Below, piece by piece: positions 44,701 to 55,544 of a stretch of DNA of 64,000 nt; position 1 is the stretch's first letter, and each line of letters opens with the position of its first letter. The DNA comes from Pontederia crassipes (lineage: Eukaryota > Streptophyta > Magnoliopsida > Commelinales > Pontederiaceae). The notes beneath the pieces were generated by a model. It did no database searches. It saw nothing but the letters and a program-made list of their open reading frames with translations, and was not told the origin of the DNA. The position numbers and the translations under genes were made by a program. Location: contig CM060196.1 of NCBI GenBank assembly GCA_030549335.1, positions 20,852,501 through 20,916,500 on the forward strand, read 5' to 3'.

Positions 44701-46234
44701 AAGACCACAGCAGTGATTTTATCTTTCTGCTTCTCCAAAACACGCCTTACAGTCCCTATTCCAAAAACACATTTAAAAGAAAGAAAAATGATAAATACTA
44801 AATGTGTAGGTTAAAAAAAAGAATGCATAGGAGGTCACTGCAAGATGATGAACAAGTAATCTGACTCCAAATTACAGCTAAATGAAGAAGCTCATGATAA
44901 AATGGCAATGAAGGGTGGTTATTCCTTACTTATTGCAACATGTGCCGCAGGCTCCCGAGGGTAGTTCTTTGCCTCTGTGTATATACAACCTGTGGCAATG
45001 CTGCAAGGAACAGGATAGTATTCAGCTTTACATACTTCTGTCAAAATGGACTCATGCAACAACAGAGCAAGATAAATTGTTATAATGACTAGTAAGCAAC
45101 CTTTGAAGCCCGTTATCAATTAGGAGCTCCAAGCATGAACGATAGCAGTGGCTAAGGGCATTTTCTGCAGCCGTATGATACTTAACAGCATATTTTGGAC
45201 CAACAGTGTGAATAACTTTTCTGCAAAGCATCAAATTTGTTATTTCAGGGGAGCGAACTGGAAAGTTACTTAACATACATACGTGATAGAAAAGTCATAG
45301 CAGAAAAGTCAAAATTTTCCAATTATCATATTTGTCAAAAGATGACAAGACTCACAAAATTTAGTAAAACAAACACAAGTGACCTCCATATTTTCAATAA
45401 GAATGAAAGAAACAATGGAGAGTCTTCTCTGGATTTAAATTGTAAAGAGAAGTTTTAACTTGAGTAAGGAATGAAGTCTTTTTTTTGGTAGAAGAAACGA
45501 AGATTGTGTTATCAAATCACTAAAAGTTTAACCATGCTGATCGCTGAAGCAAAAAGATCTTCATTGTAACAAGAAGTTAAACCACAATGCTTAAAATTTG
45601 TAACTTTTGTTACTCCCTCTACAAGAAGATGAGCACTCACCTGGCAGGGAGATCATAAGCATTGGTCATTTTTGCCATTCCAGTTCGACAACCACCCTGA
45701 AAAATTCAGACCAAGATAACAACCATGATCTAAATGAAGAAGAAGGCACATGACTCTGCCACAGGTCTACACCATCGTGAACTATAACTGAACATACCAG
45801 TGATGCACATTCCTCTGCAAGGCGGGACCCTGCTGCCGCATGCAAACCAGGGCTGCTATGTGCTTCATCCAAACTCTGACAAATCAATTCAAACAAGAAA
45901 TGAAATCTAGGTCTTAATAGGAAACATTGGAAGAGAACGTGGACATGCTCAACGAGCTCGCCTCATTAGTGGAGTTGACGACTGCATCGACCTCGAGATT
46001 CCATGGATTCCCACGCCACAAGTAAATCTTGGAGTTAATTTCGTGATCCACTGGAAATCTTGACTTCCCGCCATGGCCACCAGCATCGGTGCCCGCAGCA
46101 GCGGTCAATGGATCCGAAAAGTAGGACAAGGGTGACGAGGGATCCCCCGCCCCGTAGGACCGCTGGTCCGCATCGCTCCACGTAGGCAGCTGATCGAGCG
46201 TCACTGCAGCGTCTCCAACGCTGTCCGACGCCAT
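41793..46234 (-). CDS. macro domain plus CRAL-TRIO (SEC14-like) protein, GDAP2-like
   Basis: Plant homologue of animal GDAP2 (At1g69340 type): an N-terminal macro domain and a C-terminal lipid-binding CRAL-TRIO domain; biochemical role unsettled. Fourteen exons: 45962-46234, 45798-45875, 45641-45696, 45101-45220, 44930-45000, 44662-44755, 44305-44517, 43226-43477, 42854-42962, 42490-42557, 42318-42387, 42165-42239, 41947-42038, 41793-41871. Phases agree and give 549 aa (562 in Arabidopsis as I recall it). Macro is ~75-235 (VDAVVNSTNE, CRTGMAKMTNAYDLPARKV, HTVGPKYAVKYHTAAENALS). The glycine-rich GGGV loop of active ADP-ribose hydrolases is replaced by SLDEAHSSPGLHAAAG, so hydrolase activity is doubtful. 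CRAL-TRIO is ~390-545 (RPVMVVVGAHFLLRCLDLER, VPREQLTIPDFVF). The start ATG at 46234 fits the homologue; an in-frame ATG at 46276 is possible. Confidence 0.96.
44203..44249 (+). mobile_element. severely 5'-truncated SINE/LINE 3' end with (TTG)n tail
   Basis: Begins TTAGCCGACCCCACC, continues TAGTGGGATAAGGC and ends in TTG repeats, a 3' terminus widespread in plant retroposons with TTG tails. The 12-bp repeat AAATACAAATAC directly flanks it (44191-44202 and 44250-44261). Only the last ~47 bases were inserted, into an intron of the macro/CRAL-TRIO gene. Confidence 0.8.
45876..45961 (-). other. probable GC-AG intron in the macro/CRAL-TRIO gene
   Basis: The family sequence NSTNE-(S/N)LDEAH requires the junction after AATGAG, and the next bases are GCGAGC, a GC version of the common donor GTGAGC. 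The acceptor is TTGTCAG. A weaker alternative is a GT donor 36 bases further (AAT|GTTTCC), which would insert 12 residues absent from homologues. Confidence 0.7.
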
Positions 46235-47560
46235 CCCACCGCCACGCGTGGCGCCAGCGGCCACGCTCCGGTGCATATCTCACCTCAGGACCTCCCCCTA
46301 AAGATCGATTTTTTACGTCTTGTTTTAACCAATGATCTCGAGTGACCGCGAAAACTTCCAAGATCCAACCTTTCTTGCAAGACTAGCGATTCAATAATGA
46401 ATATTCAAAATTCAAATCCAATCTCGCGATCACTCAAAATGACCTCGAAAAACAAGGATCTTATTTATTGAAACTTCACCGAAAACAAACTGGAACTTCG
46501 TCTAAAGAGCTCCAGTGACGATCACGACACCAGGAGTCTAAATTTCGAAAGCAAATGTGCTCAACACGGACAGAACAACGCAGCAAAGCTCAAGAATGCG
46601 CGGGCACGCGAAGAGGGGCCTCTGGCGTCTGGGAAGGAACAAAAGAAAGGTGGAATCCTGATCGAGGGGCAGGGCGCCTGCGGTGGGCGGCGGCCCTCGT
46701 CTCTGCATCGACAATGCGGGGAGATCGGAGGAGGAGGTGGGAGAACTACATGGGAGTGGAATTGCTCCGGGGATTGCACTCCACACGTATCGTTCGAACC
46801 CTAGAATTAGAAAAGAGAAAGAATGGGTGAACGAGGTTTGGGTTCCCGTTTCGATAGGAAGGATCGCACGAGCAAAATTTACGCACGAAAGCTACTCCAC
46901 GGCGCTGCTACGCTGTGATTTGCGACCGGTGTGTCGGTCCCACTTTGTGCCCAAATAGTGCCGACCTATTTGTGGTGTGCGTTTCGAGGAGTCCTTCAAC
47001 AGCAACGGAAAACGAATAATTATACCGCTTAACAAAAAGAGAAGAAAAATATATAATTTCTCTGTTAATTTGTTAATAGCACAACGATTGGATTTTTTTT
47101 GCTATTATTTTGCTTATGAATACTAGAGACATTGTTGCTCTTTCCACACTATTTTATTATAAAAAAACATTTATCTGATTAACGAGTTCGTTATTATAAA
47201 AAAATGAGAGGGGAGGAATTGCTTGTTTCTTTGAAAAAATAACTAAATAAAAATTGGCTAACGTATGAATATGCTCAAGAACTTTATAAATTTTTCATGG
47301 CCGCCAACTCACGTTGCATTGTTGGGAACATATATTATTGTATTTATGATTAAGACGACATTGCCAGGTGTAGTGTATTACGCTTCGATATATTGTATTA
47401 GTCATCAAGGCGATTTTGATGGGACTATAGATGTAATGAGACTATGGTCACATGGGTTACATCACCTAGTTTGAGTGTCATTATGAACTATCAGAGTTTA
47501 ATTTACAAGTAATGCAAGAAATAAGAAAGGAAGATGCAATAGCATATGGTTGACAAGTTC
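46235..47560. other. leader/promoter of the macro/CRAL-TRIO gene, then spacer
   Basis: 46.24-46.97 kb is mixed to GC-rich and likely the 5' leader and promoter (minus strand). Small open frames in it are not recognisable. 46.97-47.56 kb is AT-rich without a gene. Confidence 0.45.
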
Positions 47561-47569
47561 TTAAGCCGG

Positions 47570-47990
47570 CGCTCATAGGAGGAAGGAGGGGGATCGCCGC
47601 CCTGCTGCGATGCGACCGGCGACAGTCAGCGGTCGCAGCCGGCGCGCGCGGGGGGCTCGCCCCCTGTTGTGACGTGATTGAGGACCTCAATCTTCGTCGA
47701 TCGCAGCGTGCAAGGGGTTTTGCCCCTTGCTGTGATGCAACCGACGCCCTTCATCGGTCGCAGCGCGCAAGGTAACGATCAACGATGGGTCGGCGTGCGC
47801 AGGGGGTTGCCCCCTGCTGTGATGCGATCGACAACCTTTGTCGATTGCAGCGCGCAGGGGAATGACTGTCGATGGCGTCGTAGAGGGAGGGGGGGGGGGG
47901 GTAATGCCCTCGCCTCCCCCTTGTGACCGGCGTGGGCCGGCACACACAGGGGGGTTGCCCCCTGTTGCCACGCGACCGACAACCTTAGAT
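47570..47990. repeat. GC-rich degenerate repeat island
   Basis: At least four diverged copies of a unit containing GGGGGTTGCCCCCTG, then TGTGATGCGACCGAC and usually a GTCGATCGCAGCGCGCA-like tail, near 47650, 47715, 47800 and 47950. Spacing is irregular (about 65-150 bp). GGGGGTTGCCCCC is itself a hairpin. The open frames across it reflect the repeats. It immediately precedes the Harbinger remnant. Confidence 0.7.
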
Positions 47991-48094
47991 AGTTTAAGAA
48001 AGGATTTAATGGAAGTCGTGGGTGAAGGACTAGTCGAGCGACTGGTGGGACCAATACAATAGGCTAGAGTTGCTAGAGGCAAAGTTCTGACGAG

Positions 48095-49000
48095 CTTTAA
48101 GGATGTCCCGAGCAACCTTCGACTTCCTCTACGAGGAATTGGGCACCGCGGTGGCCAAGGAGGACACCACGCTCCGAGCGCCCATCCCCATCCCCAAGCG
48201 CGTGGCCATCTGCATGTGGCGCCTCACGATCGGGGAGCCACTCCACCTCGTTTCCCGCTGCTTCGACCTTGGCATCTCCACATGCCACAAGCTCGTCCTC
48301 GTGGTCTGCGCGCCATCCGCAGCATCCTCATGCCCAAGGCCCTCATTTGGCCCTCTCCAGCCGCCGACGCTACCCGTCAATTCGAGGCAGCCTCCGGTAT
48401 CCCCAACGTCGTCGGCGCCATGTACACCACCCACATTCCAATCATCGCCCCCAAGATTAGCATCGTCACCTACTTCAACCAGGGACAGACCTACATAGAG
48501 TTTAGGTGGGGCCTGCCCCCCCTCCCCTCTCCCAAGGTTAAAAATCAATTTGCCCCCTCCCCTTAATATAATGTAGTGTGCTGCTCCAACATAAATTGTC
48601 TACTGGTGTAGTGGTTAGGTCCCCCCCGCCGTTTTTGCCTCTGGGTCCGTCCCAACCATCGCCACACCAAGCGCAACCAGAAGCCCTTCTACTCCATCAC
48701 CATCACCCTCACCCTCCAAGGGGTTGTCGATCCTGACGGCGTCTTCACCGACGTCTGCATGGCTGGCCTAGCTCCATGCCCGACGACCAAGTCCTCGAGA
48801 AGTCGGTGCTCTACTAGCGCACCACCAGCGACCTCTTGGGCAACAACCAATGGATAGTAGGGGGCGCTGGGTACCGGTTGAGTAATTGGGTGTTACAGAA
48901 GATTGGTGAGGTGCATCGGCAAGTGCCTCGCAAACCAGTGTCCAATCGACGAGCATCCGATGCAGTCCTTCACCCAAAGGCACCTCCTGGAACCCATGTT
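48095..49000 (+). pseudogene. PIF/Harbinger transposase (ALP1-like) remnant
   Basis: The frame from ATG 48103 reads FDFLYEELGTAVAKEDTTLR and then RVAICMWRLTIGEPLHLVSR, typical of plant PIF/Harbinger DDE nucleases and their domesticated relative ALP1. After LVVCA, around 48312, the reading moves to another frame with RSILMPKALIWP and GIPNVVGAMYTTHIPIIAPK, so there is a frameshift. About 177 bp of unrelated sequence interrupts it at 48483-48659. It resumes with RHTKRNQKPFYSIT and GVVDPDGVFTDVCMAG and then has stops. The first catalytic Asp region is damaged. No flanking terminal repeats or TAA duplication found. It is not a functional transposase. GC-rich codon use differs from the surroundings. 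Confidence 0.8.
48483..48659. mobile_element. insertion inside the Harbinger remnant, SINE-like?
   Basis: Removing these bases rejoins TTCAACCAG and CGCCACACCAAG, which encode adjacent residues in Harbinger relatives, so this is an insertion. The copies of CAACCA at both edges may be a short target duplication. It carries TAGTGGTTAGG, reminiscent of an A-box, but no clear B-box, so SINE identity is only a suggestion. Confidence 0.45.
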
Positions 49001-49786
49001 TTTTTTTATATATTTTAACATTTTAAATATTAGAAGAGATGAGAGAAAGGATATTTTCGATATTTCATAAATAAATAATAATAATTTTAATTGAAAATTT
49101 AATAAAATTAGATGAAATAATCAAATTAAAAAAATCATGATAATTTAAGAATAAAAAATAAGTTCGTAATTTGAAATTAAATATAGAAAAATCGTAATGG
49201 ATGATTTATGAAAATAATTTAAAAAATTGTCTTTTTTTATTCAACATATTTGATTAATAATGACTTATAAAATCTTTATTAACACTCCAAAAAATAATCG
49301 TTAAAACTACTGATAATGCTTTTGTTTATCATCTTCAAAAAAAATATGAGTTATGATTAACTTTTTTATGCTTTTGTGATGAATAACTTTTTTATGATTT
49401 ATATTGTAATACGCGTTTTTACTTTTTAGACATGACCGACTGAGTTATAACAAGAAAGAATATGGTAGCTAAAATCATTTAAAAAAATGTAAATTTTTTA
49501 TTCCTGAAGTATTAAAACAATTAAATTATAGGTTGCCTTTGTTTTCGAGAATGATAGGTTAGGCGTCATGGACCTGAATTTTGACGCCCAAACTACAACA
49601 GCATATTAATTCCATCATCATAATGACCCCTCTTAATTAAAAACAATAAAATAAAAGAATAATAAGACAAAAGGGAAAAACTGTATAATAAAAACAATAC
49701 GAAAAAAAAAGGGTTGAGAACTCCGCTGATTCATGTGATGGCACCTTCTGTTCCGGTCGGTGCATGAGGTCGTGACGACGACGCTT
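49001..49786. other. AT-rich spacer, partly resembling a foldback arm
   Basis: 49.05-49.25 kb resembles the right arm of the 21.2-21.7 kb foldback (shared TTCGTAATTTGAAATTA-type and AAAAATCGTAAT motifs), but no left arm was found nearby. The remainder shows no feature, and the last bases are 3' UTR of the next gene. Confidence 0.45.
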
Positions 49787-51247
49787 TCAGGCCAAGCAGT
49801 CCAACTGCAGCGAGCTCCAGGAGAACAAGTGCGTGCTCCGCCTGATGGGCGGCCACGCCATGTACCGCTTCCAGTCCTCGATCATGACCCTCAGGTCGTG
49901 CAGCTTCCTGCCCAGCCCCACGCAGCAGTTGGCGTGCATGGTGCAGACCTTGCCCAGGTCCCTGCTCGGCTCGCAGATCCCCCCAAAGAACTCCGTGCTC
50001 AGGAACCTCATCCGCAGGCCGATGTCCCTCACGATCGGATCGTACTTGATCTCGTTGAAGGCGTCCTGATCATGGCGCTGCGGGTTCCGCTCCCGGGACG
50101 CGTACCAGAACCTGTAGAAGGATATCGTCCTGTCGTTGGACCTCGCGTACTGGAACCCCGTGTTCGGGCTGTTCACGTTCATGTCCGTGCTGCTGCCCCT
50201 GAACTGGTCGCACGCCACCTGCAAGTCCGCGTCCGGGAAGAAGTGGGGGAATGGATTTCGGAACCACATGATGTCCGCGTCCTGCACGCGATCCCCGAAA
50301 AAATTTCTCATGCTGTTCAGTTCAGTAAAGATTTGACAGAGAGCTTGTGCTTGATCGATCGATGAGTGCGTGCGCACTTACCGCGAAGACGAAGTTGTAG
50401 CCTCTCTCGAGGACGACGCGTAGGAAGTCGATCTTTTGCCAGACGAGGGCCAAATAGCCGGGGGTCATGAAGAACTTGTCCTCGGAGAAGTCCACGCCGT
50501 GGGTGGCCAACGCGTAGCAGTGGGGGTGGATGGAGGCGCACTGCGCGTGGGCCTTCTCGTCCATGGCGACGATGATCAGGTGGCGCAGGAGCTCCTGCGT
50601 GCCGTTCCCGCACCTGAAGCTCTCGAGGAAGAGGTCTATCATCGATCCGGGCGAGGCCCACGCGCCGTTCAGGCTGGTCAGCAGCACCGTCCTGTCCGGC
50701 ATGGCCGCTGCCTTCAGAACTCTTCCGAGCTCGTCGTCCTGCGAATTTTATGACAGAAAGTTCACGCATCTACACTTGGGAATATATTTTACATGTCCCA
50801 GCTAACAGAGAAGAAACAGAGATAACAGTGCGCTACCAGTTCTTGTTGCACAGGCACGAGTACGAGGTCAGCCGGGGGTTGATCCGGATTGACAGGCTCG
50901 GTTACACGACGTTCGGGCGGCGGAGGCGTCCGCGGAGGAGGGGACGAAGCTGCCGGAGGTGAAGAACTCTGTTCCTCGGCGATCGTCGCCGGAGATGGCT
51001 CGGCACGATGCTCGAGGGGCATCGCGTCACGCTCGACCGGCTTCTCCGCGGCGGATTCGTTCGTGTGATGAGACGGCGGCGCAGGAATCCGAGTCACAGA
51101 CGACTCGAACTGCACGACCGTCGGCGTAGAGGCGTCGCGCAGGAGGACGAAGGTGAACACGACAGTCACGACGACGAGGAACGCAGCCAACCACCGACGG
51201 CCGCCGCCCAGCGTGCCCGAGGCGGGTGCCTTGGAGACTGGAAGCAT
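49787..51247 (-). CDS. GT77-type nucleotide-diphospho-sugar transferase (PF03407), type II membrane protein
   Basis: Golgi-type glycosyltransferase of the plant family often annotated as At4g15970-like; donor and acceptor unknown. Three exons in phase 0: 50837-51247, 50382-50738, 49787-50281, giving 420 aa. The longer open frame above 51247 has no ATG. Residues ~15-37 (WLAAFLVVVTVVFTFVLL) are a signal anchor, followed by a Pro/Ser-rich stem. The catalytic part begins DDELGRVLKAAAMPDRTVLL and contains GYLALVWQKIDFLRVVLERG. The metal/nucleotide-sugar DxD is DADIMWFRNPFPHF at the start of exon 3, followed by GFQYARSNDRTISFYRFWY and a C-terminal CTMHANCCVGL. Coding sequence is very GC-rich, unlike the four long genes to its left. 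All family landmarks are present and it looks intact. Confidence 0.93.
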
Positions 51248-52954
51248 TCCCGTGGCTCGACAGAGGCTGCGCGGAAGTGGAAGAAGAGGAAGCAAAGTGG
51301 CAGTGCAATTGACAAGCTCCCTGTGGACTGTTCAACTCTCTTGTGCGTTCCTAGATGGCTTCGATTCCTTGCACGCTTGTCTTTCTTGTTGACCCACACA
51401 TCATGCAACAATGGATCCACAAATGTGTTATTGATTGTTAGGTGCAGGAAGAAAACAATAAAAGTTAAATAAAAAGACACTTAGGACATGTTTCTCAATA
51501 TATTTGTTAAATTTGTTGTGGATCATTACTGATGTGAAAAAATAATTAATTAACAATTAAATAACTAATGAAACCTTCGGTAGGAATCAATCTGAATCCA
51601 ATTTGCTCAGACTACCCACAGTAAGCATCCAAACAAGAGAACACATGGAATTGATAATAATAATAAAATCTTCTTCTTGGCCTAGATCTCATCATCATCT
51701 GTTGTTAGAATAGGACTTTGTCTGACTGTGCCATGTGTTTAATTAATTGCTTTGGTTAAACTTCATGCAGTGGTTCCTGACCTCAGCTTTACCTACCTAT
51801 TTTCCCTTTCTTGTTTCCACTTCAACCCTTTTTTTTTTGTCTGAAATTTGCAGTGGCCAATCACTTCAACTTTCCAGTCAGTCTCAGTGTGTAATTTGTG
51901 AAACAAACAGCATAACAAAGATGAAAAGCTTGCGTCGGTTTAGCAATTTTATAATGCCTAATGTACAAGTCGACAGATCTCATTGCATGCCTATTTTTCG
52001 GTTTCGAGAATCAAAGCAGGCACGTTGCACATATAAAAACTGTTGTGGACAAGAAGATACTCACTGTGTTAACTGTGCCTGAGCTAAATATTTCTCCTCT
52101 TTTCCTCCAAATTCATCGTCACTGGGTCAACTGTTAGATTTCCAATGATCCCCGATGTGAATCTTTCATACTCGTATGAGTCTTTAGTAGATCCGTGGAG
52201 ACAAAGGAGCATCATGTCTTCTTAGATTTCCTAATGGTAATTTAGATTTTGCAGCTGTCTTAAAATGAGATTTGGACTCGACCCTGAAAACTGAAACATG
52301 GGTTGTTGGGACTTCTTTGATGTCATCTACTCACCCTCAAATGTCTTCCCTGTCAAGCTGATTTCAATAATACGCATCAGAATAATAGGCATTCGGTTAG
52401 CATTTATCATCGGTATATGACCTAAGATAATTATATCGAATTAATTGAACTCAATAATAAATCCTCCTTTAACTTAGGAATGATGCGTCAACCATGACAT
52501 CATTCGGGCTAGCAACTAAAAAATTACAGTGATTGTAAATTCAACACGTTACAAGATTAAACAAGATTTCTCGGTCCTAGGCTTTGTCCTACAATTATAA
52601 GCCCGCATATTTAAATGACCAACATGCACCTACACATCTACAAATAACTAGTTAACAAGTGTTATACATCAATAAAAAATGGTTGTAAGGGTTTAATTAA
52701 ATTATGATGATCTGCATATGGTCTGCAACCAAGTATTTGGAGTGGTCATTCTAAACAAGTCGGGTTAATTTATCATGACATAAATTAACTCTGAACAAAT
52801 AAGAAACCAGAGAAATGATTGCTGATTTAGTAGTGTCCGCGGTTGTTCAATTTAGGATGCAGTATATCTTCCTTCCAGCCGATATGTTGAGTTTGATGTT
52901 AAATAAATTAAGATAACATCTTCAACAAGAACACAATTACATAAGTAGAGACAT
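51248..52954. other. promoter side of the glycosyltransferase gene and spacer
   Basis: No gene recognised. The open frame at 51747-52082 (111 codons) has no recognisable domain or codon bias. The rest is AT-rich. Confidence 0.5.
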
Positions 52955-53568
52955 GAAATTTTCACTAAATATTTTTTAACTTTATCTATTTTCTAATTTT
53001 ATCCTCAACTTTACTTTCTAATTAGACTACAATTATTAACTTATTTCACCACATGTCTTTTTCAACTTACAATGGCTAATTTCTTTTTCTTCCTCGCCCT
53101 CTCGCCACCTGCGAGCGATTGTCTGATTCCAGATAGGAGGAGGCGTGATGCCCCATGCACAAAGGAGGGAAAGGGGTGTCGCCCCCTCTCCTTCTCTTCT
53201 CTAGCATCATAGAAGAGAGGAGGAGGGCTCCCCCTCCTCCTTTGCGCGCCTATCACTACGCACAAAATGGAACCTCTACTCTCCTCTCTAATGTCGGAGA
53301 GGAGAGGGGAAAGGGGCAGCCGCCCCTCCTTTTCTCCCTCTGACCAAGCTGTTGCCTGTTGGAGGAAGAGGGAGAGAGGGCGCGCCCTTTTTTTAATTAC
53401 ATATATTCTTTTAAAATAATATGTTATGTCAATGAAACGAATGAAAAATTAATTAGTTGAAGGGTATGTGGTGAAACAAATAAATAATTGGAGGATAATT
53501 ATTACAAAGTAAAGTTTGAAGAATAAAATTGAAAAATAATAAAGTTGAAGGATATTTAATAAAATTTA
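52955..53568. repeat. foldback element with GC-rich core
   Basis: Left arm 52955-53075 and right arm ~53400-53568 are imperfect inverted repeats (left GAAATTTTCACTAAATAT; right end reversed TAAATTTTATTAAATAT; both continue through TTTCACCACAT). The core at 53085-53390 is GC-rich and made of purine/pyrimidine blocks such as GAGGAGAGGGGAAAGGGG, with local inverted symmetry. No target duplication could be identified. The architecture matches the elements at 21.2 and 54.8 kb. Confidence 0.7.
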
Positions 53569-53637
53569 TTATAAAAATAAGATATCACTCGATCTGTGAC
53601 AATAACAAATGAACTTGTAAGTTGTAAGTATAAACAA

Positions 53638-53790
53638 TCACCTATCTGGATAAGGCTCCATTAGTAGGCATGAGCATTTTCTTTTGCACTCAGGAAAAGT
53701 CATGTAGTCTTCCTGTCCTCGAGCAGCATCCTCGTAGCACCGAAAGGTGCCCTTCAACCCCACCCAATAAGTTGCATGCATGGTGCATTG
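53638..53790 (-). pseudogene. possible exon remnant of a GT77-like gene
   Basis: The minus strand reads CTMHATYWVGLKGTFRCYED and continues with a Cys-rich stretch to EPYPDR, followed by a donor-like AG|GTGATT. The opening resembles CTMHANCCVGLGRKLHDL near the C-terminus of the glycosyltransferase 2.5 kb downstream on the same strand. No other exon was found around it. It may be a fragment of a degenerated tandem duplicate, but the similarity is short. Confidence 0.35.
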
Positions 53791-53799
53791 GAAATAGTG

Positions 53800-54746
53800 G
53801 ACAGATAAAAGAGAAGAAATAAAGATCAAGACTTCGAGATACGTCGAATCACTATCTTTAAAGAATTATTTATCCCCACATGAAGTTTGGTATTGGACTT
53901 ATGACAATAATATTCTCAGGATACGACGAAGTAACTGATTTTGCCAACTAGCAATCGTTGAAAAACTCAGACTCTTATTCTAGCAATTTATAATGACTTG
54001 AATGCATTTTCATATGTCGTACACATAGTACTCATCACATTTCAATGTCTTCTCATAGTTTCTCATTGCTTGATTGCTTTCGATCGCTTGAAAAGGAATG
54101 AAGGGGAAGCCTATTTGTAGGCTTAAAATGATGCTTCACGAAGGGATTTGTCTAGTGTACACCTATTAATGAAAGGATTCACTTTTTCGTATAAGGTCAC
54201 ACCTTATAACAAAAATGACACACCTATTAATATGTGAACATATATCAAGGGGTACACCTTATGATGAAATGATATAACTCTTCATCTAAGAATATTCTTT
54301 CATTAATGATATAACTCATCAATGACACCATAACACATGTGAACATGTCTTTTCACTCAATATTGTAACACTTTATTGATGAACAGATGTGATGACATAA
54401 TTCATACTTAACTAATTAGTATGTACATATTGTAAATGTTCACAAAATAATATATTTGAAATTTGAAACCTTTAAATTCCAACATGGTGTAGACCTTGTC
54501 CTATGATCACAGAGCCCCCATATGATCTATATTGAAAATTTTAATCTTTTCCAATATAACATCGTTGATGTTGCCCCTTAAATTTTTAAAAAGTTTGGTT
54601 AACCGATACAATTTAATATGATATTAATGTTAGATCTAATTAAGTTCTTAATAAAAATATTTTTTATTCCTTAATTTTTACCCACATGATGGATTGTGTT
54701 AAATTAAAATTGTCACTAATTCATACATGAGACAGAGTGTTAAGAA
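53800..54746. other. intergenic, no gene recognised
   Basis: AT-rich sequence without recognisable coding regions. Segments near 54.05-54.35 kb look repeat-like but no termini were found. Confidence 0.5.
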
Positions 54747-54757
54747 TATAAAATAGT

Positions 54758-55533
54758 GGATAAATTATACGGATCGTTCCTCAACTTTCGATGCGATAAT
54801 AATTCGTCCGCTAACTTCAATTTGTAACTAGAACATTCTCAATCTTTAATTTTCTTGCATGCTTGGTCCTGCTGATCGATAATAGCTAGTTTTTTTTATT
54901 ATAGTGCTAATGTGGCACAATAAAAAATAATATAAAAATATTTAAAAATAATAAAAATGCTAAGGGGTCAGCATCCCTCGATGGGCAAGCTCGCATAGAG
55001 GGCCAACCCCCCCTTTTCTCCCTCGTTGTGCGCTAGAGAAAAAAGGGGAGCTGACGCCCCCCATGCGAGCTCGCCTGTCGATGAGCTTGCAATGGGTGCG
55101 CCAACCCCCTTTTTTTCCCTCGCCGCACGTGAGGAAGAAAAGGGGGCCAGTGGCGAGGGAAAAAAAGGGGTCGGCATCCCCTTGCAAGCTCGTCGGCACG
55201 CCATGCGAGAGGAAGAAAGGAGGGTTGACATCCCCTTGTGCGAGCTCGTGGGTCGGCACCCTTTTGCCTGCGCCCCCATGCGAGTTCGCGCGTCGACGAG
55301 CTCACACGGGACATCACCGGCCGCTGTATTTTTATTTTTCTATTATTTTTATTAATTTTTATAATATTTTATTATTTTATATTATGCCATGTCAATAATA
55401 TAATTAAAAAATTGACTATCATTGGTCAGGAGGACGGTGTGTGCAAGAAAATAAAGTTTGGAGATAATCTAGTTACAAATTAAAATTAAGAGACCATTGT
55501 GATATTTTTTAGGATGATCTATATAATTTATCC
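54758..55533. mobile_element. Mutator-like foldback element with GC-rich core and 11-bp target duplication
   Basis: Ends are inverted: left GGATAAATTATACGGATC, right GATCTATATAATTTATCC. The arms stay complementary for roughly 200 bp, with shared TTTGTAACTAG and TTTTCTTGCA. TATAAAATAGT occurs exactly outside both ends (54747-54757 and 55534-55544). Long inverted repeats and a duplication of 9-11 bp are the signature of Mutator-like elements. The ~350-bp core (54.96-55.32 kb) is GC-rich with repeated GGTCGGCATCCCC and GCGAGCTCG motifs. No transposase; 776 bp, non-autonomous. Confidence 0.88.
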
Positions 55534-55544
55534 TATAAAATAGT

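Noticed and set aside
47687-48115. 142-codon minus-strand open frame
   Set aside because: It runs through the GC-rich repeat units, and its repeated peptide pattern simply mirrors the DNA repeat.
49760-50365. 201-codon plus-strand open frame
   Set aside because: It is the antisense shadow of the GC-rich glycosyltransferase exon 3.
51747-52082. 111-codon plus-strand open frame
   Set aside because: Composition is not protein-like, no domain is recognisable, and the start ATG has no promoter context.
54960-55398. Cluster of ~100-codon frames on both strands
   Set aside because: They lie in the GC-rich core of a foldback element and follow its repeated motifs; no protein family recognised.
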